A DNA stretch of 64,000 bases from JBCBRD01 sp039819785 (GCA_039819785.1 JBCBRH010000014.1:21794-85793), one strand, 5' to 3'; positions 42,952 to 52,711 are shown, counted from the stretch's first letter. Notes: generated by a model from the letters alone, not told the origin. Made by a program: numbers and translations.

Positions 42952-43093
42952 CCGGCCTGATGGGGCCGACCGATCTGATCCACCAACGAAAGCTCACTTA
43001 GACGCCGTGGTCGCTGGTCCCGCGGATCAGGCCCGTCGGACAGATGACCTATGGACACCATGAAGCGACGGCCTGAAGCCGCAGCACTCCACG

Positions 43094-44425
43094 TCAGACT
43101 TCGGCCGTCGTCCGCATAACCCGCATCGCAGCCCGCTCACCGGATATGAACGACTGATCTGTCCAGATATAAGCCCAGTCGCCATAGCGGCCGCAATACG
43201 CCAGCCCAATATCATCAAGGTAGTCGTGGACGAGCTTGAGACAGCGCGGACGGTCATGATCAAAGATGACATTGCCCCAAGGCGCATAAAGCGTGGATGT
43301 GTGGATAATCTCCGATCGGTCCTTCACAAGGCCGACTTTCAGGAGACTTTCAATGGTGGGTTCAATCCAATCCTCACATGTCCCCGTCATCGGTTTCCAT
43401 TTATCGGAGAAATAAATCTCAGCTTGAATGGCTCCGCATCCCTTCGGTGCGACATTCGGTGAAAACGTATGCGGGAATGACAGCCGTGAAAACGGAATGT
43501 CGGCATCGTAAAAATAGGTCCATTGATTTTCGCTGATATCGGCGCGGTTCAATCCAATATTGACCAAGACGACCTGCGAGCACGACAAGAGCGCTGCAGC
43601 TTCTCGCACATCTGGTGGCGCATCCTTGATCAACGGAATGAGCGCTGGCAACGGGATGGAGGATACGAGCTTCTCGAATGGTGCCTGCGTACCGTTCGCA
43701 AACGTGAGCAGGCGGGCCTTCATGTCGATGACGGTGACGCGATGGTCCAGATGAATTTCCGCGCGTTTCTCGAACATCTTCAGATACGACACAAACCCGC
43801 CATGGGTTGGGTACCGGAAGTCTGGAATGTAGTGCACGTCGTGTGTGTCTTTTGACAGGGCGCCATTGAGGACTTCTTCGAGATCAGGCTGATAGAGCCG
43901 CGGGCCCAGCCAATCCGTCGTCAGATTCTTCGCATCCGTCGTGTGATATTTCTTCGTGTATTCGCCTGGAAACGTATCGGCGAATGTCGGACCAAACGCG
44001 GCGTGCAGCCAATCCTGGTAATTCTTGATTTCGCCAAAATCATTGTGCTTGGCATGCACAAAGTCCTTGATGCAATCAACGATGAGCTGTTGTGGCAAGC
44101 CGGCCAGATTGATCTGGGCTGGATGTTTGATCCAGTGGCCTTTCCAGTAGTTGTTGACCCGCGAAGGAAACGCTTCGTATTCGCCGCCGACGCTCTCAGC
44201 AAACAATTCCTGGATGCGTTTGTCTTTGGTAAACGAAATGTGCGGGCCTTCATCAAAGATGAACCCATCTCCAAAATCGAAACTGGAGGTATGCCCGCCG
44301 ACATGAGAATGCGCCTCGTAGATAACTGGCTTTAGACCTTCCTCGGCTAGCTTATAGGATGCGCCAAACCCCGCACACCCGGCCCCAAGGATTCGAATGC
44401 CCAAATCTCTCGTATTATCGCGCAT
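43094..44425 (-). CDS. FAD-dependent oxidoreductase of the amine-oxidase/UGM-like group
   Basis: The 443-residue protein opens with the FAD Rossmann motif IRILGAGCAGFGASYKLAEE (GxGxxG) and the acidic EAHSHVGGHTSSFDFGDGF, then FDEGPHISF, as in protoporphyrinogen-oxidase/amine-oxidase and UDP-galactopyranose-mutase relatives. The second half has a SSIPLPALIPLIK segment and a C-terminal FAD contact (AYCGRYGDWAYIWTDQSFIS with GERAAMRV). Such enzymes often sit in polysaccharide clusters, and this one lies between rfbG and the epimerase gene, but substrate is unknown. Confidence 0.85.
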   Translation of the reverse strand: MRDNTRDLGIRILGAGCAGFGASYKLAEEGLKPVIYEAHSHVGGHTSSFDFGDGFIFDEGPHISFTKDKRIQELFAESVGGEYEAFPSRVNNYWKGHWIKHPAQINLAGLPQQLIVDCIKDFVHAKHNDFGEIKNYQDWLHAAFGPTFADTFPGEYTKKYHTTDAKNLTTDWLGPRLYQPDLEEVLNGALSKDTHDVHYIPDFRYPTHGGFVSYLKMFEKRAEIHLDHRVTVIDMKARLLTFANGTQAPFEKLVSSIPLPALIPLIKDAPPDVREAAALLSCSQVVLVNIGLNRADISENQWTYFYDADIPFSRLSFPHTFSPNVAPKGCGAIQAEIYFSDKWKPMTGTCEDWIEPTIESLLKVGLVKDRSEIIHTSTLYAPWGNVIFDHDRPRCLKLVHDYLDDIGLAYCGRYGDWAYIWTDQSFISGERAAMRVMRTTAEV

Positions 44426-44814
44426 TATCAGTTTTCCTTAACCCAGCATGCTCCAGGTCGCTGCCGGTGTTGGCCATCATCAAACCCGCAGTCCACCCAG
44501 GCTCTTAACAGCTTGCATGCCATGGTGTTTTTAACCAACTGGAACGTGTTCTTCCATGCGAAATGTGCCGCATGGTTTCACATCCATCGCAAATCGATCT
44601 CAACCATAAAGGCCCAAAATCCTAAAAAACCATACGAGGACGGCACGCGGTTGGCTTAGAAGGGACGAGTCATGTTGTCGAAGCCTTTCAGGTAAAGCAT
44701 TCACATCAGCCAAGCACTCGGGGGTCGGCACATGCATGTCCTGCGCCAACATCCAGTAGCGGTGGCGATGGCCCACCAGACGTTGACCACCGACGGTCGC
44801 ACCAGGAACAACGT
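44426..44814. other. Intergenic region upstream of the epimerase gene
   Basis: Between divergent genes, about 390 bases. No gene, repeat or clear hairpin seen; AGGA near 44802 is the ribosome site of the epimerase gene. Confidence 0.5.
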
Positions 44815-45345
44815 ATGAAGTTCATCGAGACCGGCCTCTCAGGCGCTTTCCTTGTGCAACAAGAGCCTCGCAGCGATGATCGCGGTGTATTTGCTCGCGC
44901 CTACTGCCGTGATGAATTCGCCGCCGTGGGTGCCACATACGATTTCGTTCAAGCCAACATGTCTCGAAACTCGGACGCTGGAACACTTCGCGGACTGCAT
45001 TATCAGGATGAAACCGCGCCCGAAGCAAAACTGCTACGATGCATCAACGGCGCCGTTTTCGACGTCATTGTCGATATGCGGGACAATTCAGAGACATTTG
45101 GCAAATGGTACGGTGTGGAATTAACCGCTGAAAACCGACTGGCCATTCTGATCCCGCCGCTTTTTGCACATGGGTACCTCTCGCTGACACCGGGCGCGGA
45201 GGTCTTCTATCAGACGTCGCATGCCTATGCGCCGGGCACTGAAAAAGGGGTGCGCTGGGATGATCCAGGTATCGGCATCGCATGGCCGGCCCCTGTCACG
45301 GAAGTCTCGGAAAAAGACAGGTCCTGGCCCGATGTTCGCGTTTGA
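44815..45345 (+). CDS. rfbC: NDP-4-keto-6-deoxyhexose 3,5-epimerase (RfbC family)
   Basis: A 176-residue cupin epimerase. Family points are EPRSDDRGVFARAYCRDEF, NMSRNSDAGTLRGLHYQDE (catalytic His), INGAVFDVIVDMRDNSETFG, LIPPLFAHGYLSL (His near the end) and the RWDDPGIGIAWP end. Canonical RfbC works on dTDP-4-keto-6-deoxyglucose. Here it lies with rfbG and a reductase, and there is no dTDP pathway gene (rfbA, rfbB) in the window, so the substrate may be the CDP-linked sugar. The symbol marks the family, not the proven substrate. Confidence 0.88.
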   Translation: MKFIETGLSGAFLVQQEPRSDDRGVFARAYCRDEFAAVGATYDFVQANMSRNSDAGTLRGLHYQDETAPEAKLLRCINGAVFDVIVDMRDNSETFGKWYGVELTAENRLAILIPPLFAHGYLSLTPGAEVFYQTSHAYAPGTEKGVRWDDPGIGIAWPAPVTEVSEKDRSWPDVRV

Positions 45346-45378
45346 GGGGCGACGAACCACGGCGGTGAAAGTGGAAAA

Positions 45379-46284
45379 ATGACAAAACGCATTCTGGTGA
45401 CAGGCGGAACAGGCTTCATTGGACGAGGTGCACTGGCCCCGCTGACAAAAGCTGGCTTCGATGTCGTCGCCACATCCCGTGGTACGCCATCAGATCCTGT
45501 CCCCGGTGTGACCTATGTGTCGTGCAATCTCCAAGCTGCAGACGCGCGCGACGAGCTGCTCCATGAGATCGGCGCGACCCATCTGCTGCACATGGCCTGG
45601 CACGATGCTGTCAGCGGGCTTTGGGGCGCACCGGAAAACAACGCATGGCTGATGTCCAGCCTTGATCTGGCCAACGCCTTCCTCGATGCAGGGGGCGAAC
45701 GCATCACAGTCAGTGGATCGTGTGGCGAGTACAGCTGGACCTCCGGTTTGTGCATCGAAGACCTCACGCCGTTGCGCCCCTCTACCGTCTACGGCGCGTC
45801 CAAAGTGGCCTTGCTTCATGGTCTGACCGCCTTATGCCAGAGCCGCGGCGCACAACTCGCCTGGGGGCGGCCTTTCTTTGTTTACGGCCCGCGCGAACAC
45901 ACCAGCCGGCTCGGGGGATCTGTCGTAACGGCACTGTTAAAGGGAGAACCTGCGTTGTGTTCCCACGGCATGCAGCTGCGCGATTACATGCATTGCGCAG
46001 ATGTCGGAGCAGGCCTTGCAGCTCTCGTGGCAAGTGACCTGACGGGCGAATACAACTTCGGATCAGGCGTCGCCGTCCGCGTGGCCGACGTGGTGAACGG
46101 TCTGGGTCAGGCGACCAGACGCCCGGACCTTGTTCGGCTTGGCGCACGCGACGCACCAGCGTACGAACCGCCTTTAATTGTCGCAGAAATGAGTAAGACC
46201 CGTGAGGCGCTGACCAGTTGGCAACCCCAATTCACATTGGAAACCGGTCTTGCCGATACCGTCGCATGGTTCAAAGAGCAGTAA
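45379..46284 (+). CDS. NAD-dependent epimerase/reductase (extended SDR)
   Basis: The 301-residue protein is an extended SDR: cofactor motif RILVTGGTGFIGRGALAPL, active-site Ser in VSGSCGEYSW, catalytic Tyr/Lys in STVYGASKVALLHG, and a C-terminal sugar-binding part (WGRPFFVYGPREHTSRLGG). It follows the 3,5-epimerase by 33 bases on the same strand, so it probably reduces the 4-keto sugar, completing a 6-deoxyhexose nucleotide sugar. Which hexose results cannot be read from the sequence. Confidence 0.86.
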   Translation: MTKRILVTGGTGFIGRGALAPLTKAGFDVVATSRGTPSDPVPGVTYVSCNLQAADARDELLHEIGATHLLHMAWHDAVSGLWGAPENNAWLMSSLDLANAFLDAGGERITVSGSCGEYSWTSGLCIEDLTPLRPSTVYGASKVALLHGLTALCQSRGAQLAWGRPFFVYGPREHTSRLGGSVVTALLKGEPALCSHGMQLRDYMHCADVGAGLAALVASDLTGEYNFGSGVAVRVADVVNGLGQATRRPDLVRLGARDAPAYEPPLIVAEMSKTREALTSWQPQFTLETGLADTVAWFKEQ

Positions 46285-46519
46285 GCGCTGCTCGCGGCGT
46301 GACAGGTTCAGGCTCAAGGGGAATTGAACAATTGCATCCGCGCGCCGACATACGCGAAGAGGCAGCGCGCCGCAGGGCATCCACATTGATTTGTCGCCAT
46401 GACTGCGGTCTATTGGGCTGCCCCAGGTGATATGGCTCGAAGCTGCCCAGTTACGTTTCGGGCTCAGCCTAGACCAGCCCAAAGCGCGGGCCAAAAACAG
46501 TGAATCGAGGAAATGACCT

Positions 46520-46741
46520 ATGCCAAAGTCGGCCGTCAGAGGGGGCGTTTATGCTCCGCCGGAAGCCATGTTGCCCTACGTTGGGCTCGTCATAACCCCA
46601 GAAGGCGTGACGACGGTCAAAACATTTCCAACTGAGGAACAGGCCACAGAATTCGTAGAAAAGCAGCGCAGCAATTACGTTGCGCAACTCTCTGTGATCG
46701 GCAAAGGCATCCGCGACCACGGTCCCGAAGGCACGGACTGA
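46520..46741 (+). CDS. Small hypothetical protein
   Basis: A 73-residue protein without signal peptide or membrane span. It reads well as protein (LPYVGLVITPEGVTTVKTFP followed by a helix TEEQATEFVEKQR), and GAGGAA lies seven bases before the ATG at 46520. No family is recognised. Convergent with the TRAP transporter genes. Confidence 0.6.
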   Translation: MPKSAVRGGVYAPPEAMLPYVGLVITPEGVTTVKTFPTEEQATEFVEKQRSNYVAQLSVIGKGIRDHGPEGTD

Positions 46742-46845
46742 ATCGTAACCAGATTGGCACCTTCGAATGGAATCATAGGTGGTCGAAGCGCTTGTGCAGA
46801 AGACAACGCGTCACCTGTTTTCCAACACCCTATAGGCCGACCGGC

Positions 46846-48168
46846 TCACCAGCCAATCGCCTTCGGTAACCACGTCGCGACACTGGGGAACGAGAAGACG
46901 ATGAGCAGCCCCACCAGCTGGATGGCGATAAACGGCAGCACACCCCTATAAATCTCGCTTGTTTTCACCTCGGGCGGAGCGACCCCCCTTAAAAAGAATA
47001 GCGCCCACCCAAACGGCGGCGTGAGGAACGAGGTCTGCAGGTTCATCGCGACGAGCACCGCGACCCAGACCATGTCGACACCACTGGCCACGAAAATTGG
47101 CAGGAACAGCGGCAGCGCGATGTAGGAAATCTCGATCCACTCCAGAAAGAAGCCCAGCACGAATAAGATGAGCATCAAGAACAGCAGCTGCCCTTCGATC
47201 CCGCCCGGCACCTGCGAAAACAGCTCCTGGACAAGATGCTCGCCCCCAAGACCGCGAAACGACAGTCCAAACGGCTGCGCGCAAATGAGAATGAAAAAGA
47301 CCATGGCGCTCGTCGATAAGGTCGAGCGGGCAACCTCGCGTAGAACACTGAAATTCAGCCGCCCCGCCGACAACGCGAGTAAGATACTGCCAAACGCGCC
47401 CATGGAGGCAGCCTCGGTCGGTGCAGCAACACCACCGATGATTGAACCCAGAACAGCAAACACGAGGCCAAGAGGCGGCAGAACCACCAGCAAAAGGCGT
47501 TTGGCCATCTCACGATTGGAGACGTCTTTGCGCTCGGCAATCGGGATGGCCGGCACCATCTTGGGCGCGAAGATTCCCAGGCCAATGATGTAGGCAACGA
47601 ACAGTCCAGAAAGCATCAGCCCGGGAAACAGCGATGCCGCAAACAGCGTCCCGACGCTTTCACCCATGATGTCAGCCAGCAAAATGAGCACGAGGCTGGG
47701 TGGTATGATCTGACCAAGTGTGCCGGATGCACAGATGACCCCGCAGGCGACACCGTGGTCATACCCCCGCTGAATGAGCGGCCCAAGTGCAATGAGCCCG
47801 GCCGTGACGACGGTCGCCCCGACAATGCCCGATGACGCGCCCATGAGCACGCCGACGAGAACAATCGCCAGCGCCATGCCGCCGCGCAGGCCTCCCATGG
47901 CGAAACCTATGGTCTCAAGTAAGTCTTCGGCGAGCTTTGATTTTTCTAACATCACCCCCATGAAGATAAATAGGGGCAACGCCAGCAATGTGTAGTTCGT
48001 GACGACGCCATAGACCCTGGCTGGCAGGAGGTTGAACAACCCGTCCCCAAATCCGAGGTAGCCGAAGACGAGCCCCGACACGGCAAGGCTGATACCGACA
48101 GGAATACCGGTCACGATGAGCGTAAAGAAACCGCCGATCATAAGGACGGCGAGCATTTCATTCGTCAT
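46846..48168 (-). CDS. dctM: TRAP transporter large permease
   Basis: The 440-residue protein has about twelve hydrophobic spans and is the DctM subunit that carries solute across the inner membrane using an ion gradient. Features are the N-terminal ILMIGGFFTLIVTGIPVG-like stretch, LPLFIFMGVMLEKSKLAEDL, GASSGIVGATVVTAGLIALG, CASGTLGQIIPPSLVLILLA and the C-terminal TSFLTPPFGWALFFLRGVAP. Last gene of a dctP-dctQ-dctM operon, 54 bases after dctQ. Confidence 0.95.
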   Translation of the reverse strand: MTNEMLAVLMIGGFFTLIVTGIPVGISLAVSGLVFGYLGFGDGLFNLLPARVYGVVTNYTLLALPLFIFMGVMLEKSKLAEDLLETIGFAMGGLRGGMALAIVLVGVLMGASSGIVGATVVTAGLIALGPLIQRGYDHGVACGVICASGTLGQIIPPSLVLILLADIMGESVGTLFAASLFPGLMLSGLFVAYIIGLGIFAPKMVPAIPIAERKDVSNREMAKRLLLVVLPPLGLVFAVLGSIIGGVAAPTEAASMGAFGSILLALSAGRLNFSVLREVARSTLSTSAMVFFILICAQPFGLSFRGLGGEHLVQELFSQVPGGIEGQLLFLMLILFVLGFFLEWIEISYIALPLFLPIFVASGVDMVWVAVLVAMNLQTSFLTPPFGWALFFLRGVAPPEVKTSEIYRGVLPFIAIQLVGLLIVFSFPSVATWLPKAIGW

Positions 48169-48222
48169 CGGCTCTCACTTTTGGCGTTAGAATCTGGGCA
48201 TCGATCCGGCTGCAGCGCGCAG

Positions 48223-48735
48223 TTATTCTGGCCGCGAGGCAGAGGCAAAAGCGCGGAACGCCTTGGCGGTCTGAACCACGGCTTGGACTGCAAGCAGAAC
48301 GAAGCCGAGCGTGATCAATGATTTCAGAAGGTAGCGGTAAGGCAGTCCGCCCGGATCGGGCGAGCCTTCGTTAAAAGAATAGCTCTGCGCAACATAGTTG
48401 AGCGAGAGCTTGGCAAGGTAGACCGCCACCAGAAACATTAGTATCGCAGCCAGCGCATCGACAATGGCCTTGGTGCGCGGCGAATAGTTCCCGTAGAGCA
48501 TGTCAACGCGAACCTCATCACCGCGGTTGATCCCATAGGACATACCGATCAGGGCCGTTGCCGCCAGCAGGTGCCATTCCAGTTCCTGCATGGCGACGGT
48601 ACCCGCGCTGAATAAATAGCGGGCAAGCACGTTAAACGCGACCAACAGAACGAGGCCGAGCACCAGCCAGGCCGTCATTCGGCCGATGTGATCGACGGTT
48701 TTATCCATCACATCGACGACCTTGCTGATGATCAT
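48223..48735 (-). CDS. dctQ: TRAP transporter small permease
   Basis: The 170-residue DctQ subunit has four membrane spans (AWLVLGLVLLVAFNVLARYL, HLLAATALIGMSYGI, ILMFLVAVYLAKLSLNYV and YLLKSLITLGFVLLAVQAVV). The conserved charged NRGDEVRVDMLY loop lies between spans 2 and 3. It supports the large permease and contacts the binding protein. Middle gene of the operon, with about 55 bases on each side. Confidence 0.93.
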   Translation of the reverse strand: MIISKVVDVMDKTVDHIGRMTAWLVLGLVLLVAFNVLARYLFSAGTVAMQELEWHLLAATALIGMSYGINRGDEVRVDMLYGNYSPRTKAIVDALAAILMFLVAVYLAKLSLNYVAQSYSFNEGSPDPGGLPYRYLLKSLITLGFVLLAVQAVVQTAKAFRAFASASRPE

Positions 48736-48790
48736 TGTTTGGTTCCAGACGCTGCGTTAACGGGCCCAGTATTGCCCAAGAACAAGTCCC

Positions 48791-49882
48791 TTAGCCCAGG
48801 AAGTCGTGATAGGGCTTCTCGCTGATCGCCGCCCATGAGCGGTGCTTGTCGCGGAATGCCATGAACGCATCATGGACCTTGTTGGTGCGTGGGTCTTTCG
48901 CAGCTTCAGCTTCCAACGTCTCAAATGTCAGTGTGCGCAGCTTGGACACAATTTCCGCTGGGAGCACGTCGGCAATCACACCTGAGTTTTTCACAAGGTC
49001 ATCGAGAGCATCGGCATTGTTTGCTTCCGACCAGGCATGGCTTTCCAGGTTACAGGCCATAGCCGCCGTTTTGACGATCTCTTTCAAGTCGTCTGGAAGC
49101 TTCTCCCAGGCTTGCAGGCTGATCAGCAGCTCCGTGACGTTGGAAGGTTCATGCCAGCCGGTTGTGTAGTAATATTTGGCCGCGTTTTGCAGACCAAGCC
49201 GGCGATCCTGGAATGGCCCGACAAATTCAGCCGCATCAATCACTCCACGTTCCAGTGCGGGGAAAATCTCGCCGCCGGGCAGCAGCTTCACGTCGACACC
49301 GAGTTCTTTGTAGACCTTGCCGGCCAGTCCCGGGATGCGCATCTTGAGACCGTTAAAGTCATCAATGGACTTGATCGGTTTGCGGAACCACCCTGTCATC
49401 TGCACGCCCGTGTTGCCCATCGGGAATGCGATCAGACCAAGCGGCTTATAAAGCTCCTGCCAAAGCTCAAGCCCACCGGCGTGGTAGAGCCAAGCGTTGA
49501 CGCCTTGGAAGTTCAAACCGAAGGGCACGGTGGTGAAATACTGCGCGGCAAAGATTTTACCTGCCCAAAAATAAGCATTCGCCGCATTCATCTCGACCGT
49601 GCCAGCCTGTACGGCGTCAAAACCTTCAAGCGCAGGGATCAACTCGCCCGCTGCAAAATGTTGGATCTTCAGACGTCCACCCGACATGGCATCGACTTTT
49701 TTGCAAAAGTCTGTCGGGCTGCCGGGCCCCACGGTGTAGAACGGCGCGCCAGGTGGATAGGCGTTGGTCATCTTGAAACTGAACGTCTCTTGCGCCCGCA
49801 CGATATTGGGTGCTGCAACGGTCGCTGTGGCTGTTGCGGCGGAGGCTAGTCCAGCGTTTTTGAGAAACTGACGTCTTTCCAT
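48791..49882 (-). CDS. dctP: TRAP transporter substrate-binding protein, TakP-like
   Basis: The 363-residue protein has a twin-arginine-like leader (ERRQFLKNAGLASAATATAT, then VAAPNIVRAQ), so it is probably exported by Tat to the periplasm. The ligand region GNTGVQMTGWFRKPIKSIDD, the MRIPGLAGKVYKELGV stretch and AAEFVGPFQDRRLGLQNAAK closely resemble TakP of Rhodobacter, which binds 2-oxo acids such as pyruvate with a metal ion. I infer a 2-oxo-monocarboxylate, but related proteins bind other acids. AGGAG precedes the ATG. Confidence 0.92.
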   Translation of the reverse strand: MERRQFLKNAGLASAATATATVAAPNIVRAQETFSFKMTNAYPPGAPFYTVGPGSPTDFCKKVDAMSGGRLKIQHFAAGELIPALEGFDAVQAGTVEMNAANAYFWAGKIFAAQYFTTVPFGLNFQGVNAWLYHAGGLELWQELYKPLGLIAFPMGNTGVQMTGWFRKPIKSIDDFNGLKMRIPGLAGKVYKELGVDVKLLPGGEIFPALERGVIDAAEFVGPFQDRRLGLQNAAKYYYTTGWHEPSNVTELLISLQAWEKLPDDLKEIVKTAAMACNLESHAWSEANNADALDDLVKNSGVIADVLPAEIVSKLRTLTFETLEAEAAKDPRTNKVHDAFMAFRDKHRSWAAISEKPYHDFLG

Positions 49883-50195
49883 TCAGGCGGCTCCTAGGTT
49901 TCGGTTGCGTACAACTTAGGTAGCAAGCCGTGTGCCAGAAATTAACCTATTGTTATTCATGGGGAAAATGCAAAACGACGCATGGCGCCGCTCATCTGTT
50001 GAGCATCCGTAAGCTGGATTGAGCAGTATTTGGGCGAAAAACCGTCCCATGTATACAAGATCGAAAACACCCCGCCGGTTAGCTTGCCAATCGCATGGAA
50101 ATTGACCACCAACAGCCAAGGTTGAACGCCCCCCACGGCTATACCCCCCACGGCTGTAAAAGCTCCTACCCACCTCAAAAGAAGGATGCCCCACT
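49883..50195. other. Divergent region between dctP and ggt-family gene
   Basis: No gene seen. It contains a 15-bp tandem duplication at 50129-50158 and the promoters for both directions. Confidence 0.55.
50129..50158. repeat. 15-bp tandem duplication
   Basis: CCCCCCACGGCTATA is followed directly by CCCCCCACGGCTGTA (one mismatch). Confidence 0.8.
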
Positions 50196-51791
50196 ATGCT
50201 GCGTGCAACGTCTTGCCTTGGCGGATTGGTCACCGCGCCGCACCACCTCGCAGCTGAAGCGGGCGCGCAGGTGCTCCGCGATGGCGGCAACGCAATCGAA
50301 GCCATGGTGGCCGCAGCGGCCAGTATCGCTGTCGTCTACCCACATATGAATGCCATCGGCGGTGACGGGTTCTGGCTGATCTCGCGTACCGGCAAGGCGC
50401 CCATCGGCATACGCGCCTGCGGTCCGGCAGCCGGTCTCGCCACCCACACATTCTTTGCGGACGCTGGCGATGAGGCGATCCCGACACGTGGGCCGAGCGC
50501 AGCCCTCACGGTTGCCGGAGCCATCGGCGGCTGGATCGAAGCCTTGAACGTCGCAAAGGAAGCGGGCGGAACTCAACCGCTGGCAAACATTCTGGGCGAT
50601 GCGCGGCACCATGCCCAAACCGGCGTCCCTGTCACACGCTCACAGCAACAACTCACGCACGACAAGTGGGATGAGCTTTGCAACGTCCCTGGCTTCCGCG
50701 AAACTTACGCAAAGGGTTGCGACGCCTCCAACCTGCCGCGAGAAGGTGAGATCTTGCGCCAGCCAGATTTGGCCCAGACGTTCGAGCGGCTGATCGAAGC
50801 GGGTCTCCAGGATTTCTATACCGGCGATCTGGCCCGAACGCTGGCATCAGGTTTGGAAAAAGCAGGCAGTCCGCTGCGCCTTGCCGACCTGGAAGCCTAT
50901 CAAGCCCAGCAGGTTACGCCGCCATCGGTAAGCCTGAAAACCGGCACAGTGTTCAACATGCCGCCGCCCACGCAAGGGATCTCATCTTTGATGATCCTGC
51001 AGATTTTCGAACAGCTCGGCATCACGCAGGCAGAAGATTTTACCCACGTTCACGGCCTCATCGAAGCCACCAAACGTGCTTTTATTTTGCGAAACGCCCA
51101 CTTGGGCGATCCTGGCCGGATGGGCGATATCTGGCACAATTGGCTGAACGCCGACTTTGCCGCTAGTGAAGCCTCCGCCATCGATATGCAACGCGCGAGT
51201 CCCTGGCCGCATCCTGCCAAGCCAGGCGATACGATTTGGATGGGCGCCGCCGACAAAAACGGCAACGTGGTCAGCTACATTCAAAGCATCTTTTGGGAGT
51301 TCGGCTCAGGTCTCGTCCTGCCGGGCACCGGTGTGTTGTGGCAAAACCGTGGAGCAAGCTTCACACTGCATGATAGCCCGAATGAGCTCGCCCCCGGCCG
51401 TCTGCCGTTCCATACGCTTAACCCGGCGCTGGCCCAGCTCAACGATGGCCGGACGCTTGCTTATGGCACCATGGGCGGCGAAGGCCAGCCGCAAACCCAG
51501 GCGGCCATCTATTCGCGGCATGTCATGTTCGGGCAGGATATGCAGGCCGCCGTCACCGCGCCGCGCTGGCTGCTCGGGCGGACGTGGGGCGAAAACTCGA
51601 CCAACCTGAAGTTGGAAAGCCGCTGGTCGCCCGACGTGATCAAAGCCCTCGGCAACGCCGGCCACGACATTGAGATGGTCGGCGACTTCAGCGACATGAT
51701 GGGCCACGCCGGTATGGTCTCCATTGGCTCCGACGGTCTCATTCTTGGGGCAACCGACCCCCGCGCCGACGGATCAACCGCAACGTGTTGA
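50196..51791 (+). CDS. Gamma-glutamyltransferase family protein
   Basis: The 531-residue Ntn-type enzyme shows the N-terminal VTAPHHLAAEAGAQVLRDGG with NAIEAMVAAA, PHMNAIGGDGFWLI (GxGGxGF region), and the autocleavage/catalytic Thr in KPGDTIWMGAADKNGNVVSY. MGGEGQPQTQAAIYSRHV is typical of the small subunit. There is no signal peptide, unlike periplasmic GGTs. The gene may hydrolyse gamma-glutamyl compounds or, as in some members, act as an acylase. It is divergent from the TRAP operon and may share a regulator with it. AAGGA is upstream of the ATG. Confidence 0.9.
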   Translation: MLRATSCLGGLVTAPHHLAAEAGAQVLRDGGNAIEAMVAAAASIAVVYPHMNAIGGDGFWLISRTGKAPIGIRACGPAAGLATHTFFADAGDEAIPTRGPSAALTVAGAIGGWIEALNVAKEAGGTQPLANILGDARHHAQTGVPVTRSQQQLTHDKWDELCNVPGFRETYAKGCDASNLPREGEILRQPDLAQTFERLIEAGLQDFYTGDLARTLASGLEKAGSPLRLADLEAYQAQQVTPPSVSLKTGTVFNMPPPTQGISSLMILQIFEQLGITQAEDFTHVHGLIEATKRAFILRNAHLGDPGRMGDIWHNWLNADFAASEASAIDMQRASPWPHPAKPGDTIWMGAADKNGNVVSYIQSIFWEFGSGLVLPGTGVLWQNRGASFTLHDSPNELAPGRLPFHTLNPALAQLNDGRTLAYGTMGGEGQPQTQAAIYSRHVMFGQDMQAAVTAPRWLLGRTWGENSTNLKLESRWSPDVIKALGNAGHDIEMVGDFSDMMGHAGMVSIGSDGLILGATDPRADGSTATC

Positions 51792-51819
51792 TGGGTTGAG
51801 CAGAGTCGCGTCTCGACAC

Positions 51820-52452
51820 TCAGGCACCGCCAGTGTCAGCGGTTGTCGTCTTGATCCAGAACCCGGTGTCGGTCACGCCGTTGCTCACATAGATGTGCCG
51901 CCAAGCCGCGATGTCATTCGCCACACGGTCCCACAACTCGGACGCGGCCGCCTCCCGCTGCGTGGCAGGGGAGCGCGACGTGGCATGCGGCAGGTAGCGG
52001 TTGACATTGTCGATTACCAAGACCCCGCCCGGCTTCAGTTTCGCGAGCGCCGCATGGGCGCAGTGGTCACGGTGCGCGCCATCAACGAGCACGACATCTA
52101 CAGACGCATCAGGCATCCCCATAATGGGCGCGACAGTGTCTTCGACCGTTTCGGCAAAGACGACGCTCTGGCTCCCCGGCCTTGCGAGTGCCTCGAGCTT
52201 GTCAGACGTCCGTTTCGCCCAGTCCTGATTGCTCTCGATTGATGTCAGATGCACGACGCGTTTTGCAAGCCAGAGCGTTGACCGCCCCGCGCCGAATTCA
52301 ACAACCACATCCGTGGGTCTCAGGAGTTGATCCAATAAATCTACGGCCTGTTTGGGAAGCCACGGATCTTCCGGGTGGCGGCGCTCATGCCAGATGACGC
52401 GCAACCGATCAAAGACGTAACGTGGCGTAATGTGTGCGGTCCTGCGTGTCAC
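51820..52452 (-). CDS. Class I SAM methyltransferase, O-methyltransferase type
   Basis: From GTG 52452 (GGAGAGG five bases upstream) the protein has 210 residues; an ATG at 52533 would give 237. Motif I is VVVEFGAGRSTLWLAKRV, with VVLVDGAHRDHCAHAALAKL and GVLVIDNVNRYLP further on, as in the caffeoyl-CoA-OMT-like or sugar O-methyltransferase group. A C-terminal SNGVTDTGFWIKTT seems typical of a lid. Acceptor unknown. Convergent with the gamma-glutamyltransferase-family gene. Confidence 0.83.
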   Translation of the reverse strand: MTRRTAHITPRYVFDRLRVIWHERRHPEDPWLPKQAVDLLDQLLRPTDVVVEFGAGRSTLWLAKRVVHLTSIESNQDWAKRTSDKLEALARPGSQSVVFAETVEDTVAPIMGMPDASVDVVLVDGAHRDHCAHAALAKLKPGGVLVIDNVNRYLPHATSRSPATQREAAASELWDRVANDIAAWRHIYVSNGVTDTGFWIKTTTADTGGA

Positions 52453-52711
52453 GTCAGCCTCTCCGTACAGTCTCCATCCATCGGCGCAGAACTGATACGG
52501 CTTTCGAGGTGCTGAGGATAGGTGCCGGATCAACTCTCAACGACACAGCCCTGTCTGGCACACCTGTGCTGAGGACCTCATCTTCACCATCAAGCAATTT
52601 GGACTTGGCACAAACACGACCAGGCGTGATGCTCACAGGAAGGGGCTAGCCCCGTGTTGACCGCTCATATGTTCGCCCGTACGGAGGGACCGCGGCCGGT
52701 GAGCCAAAAAA

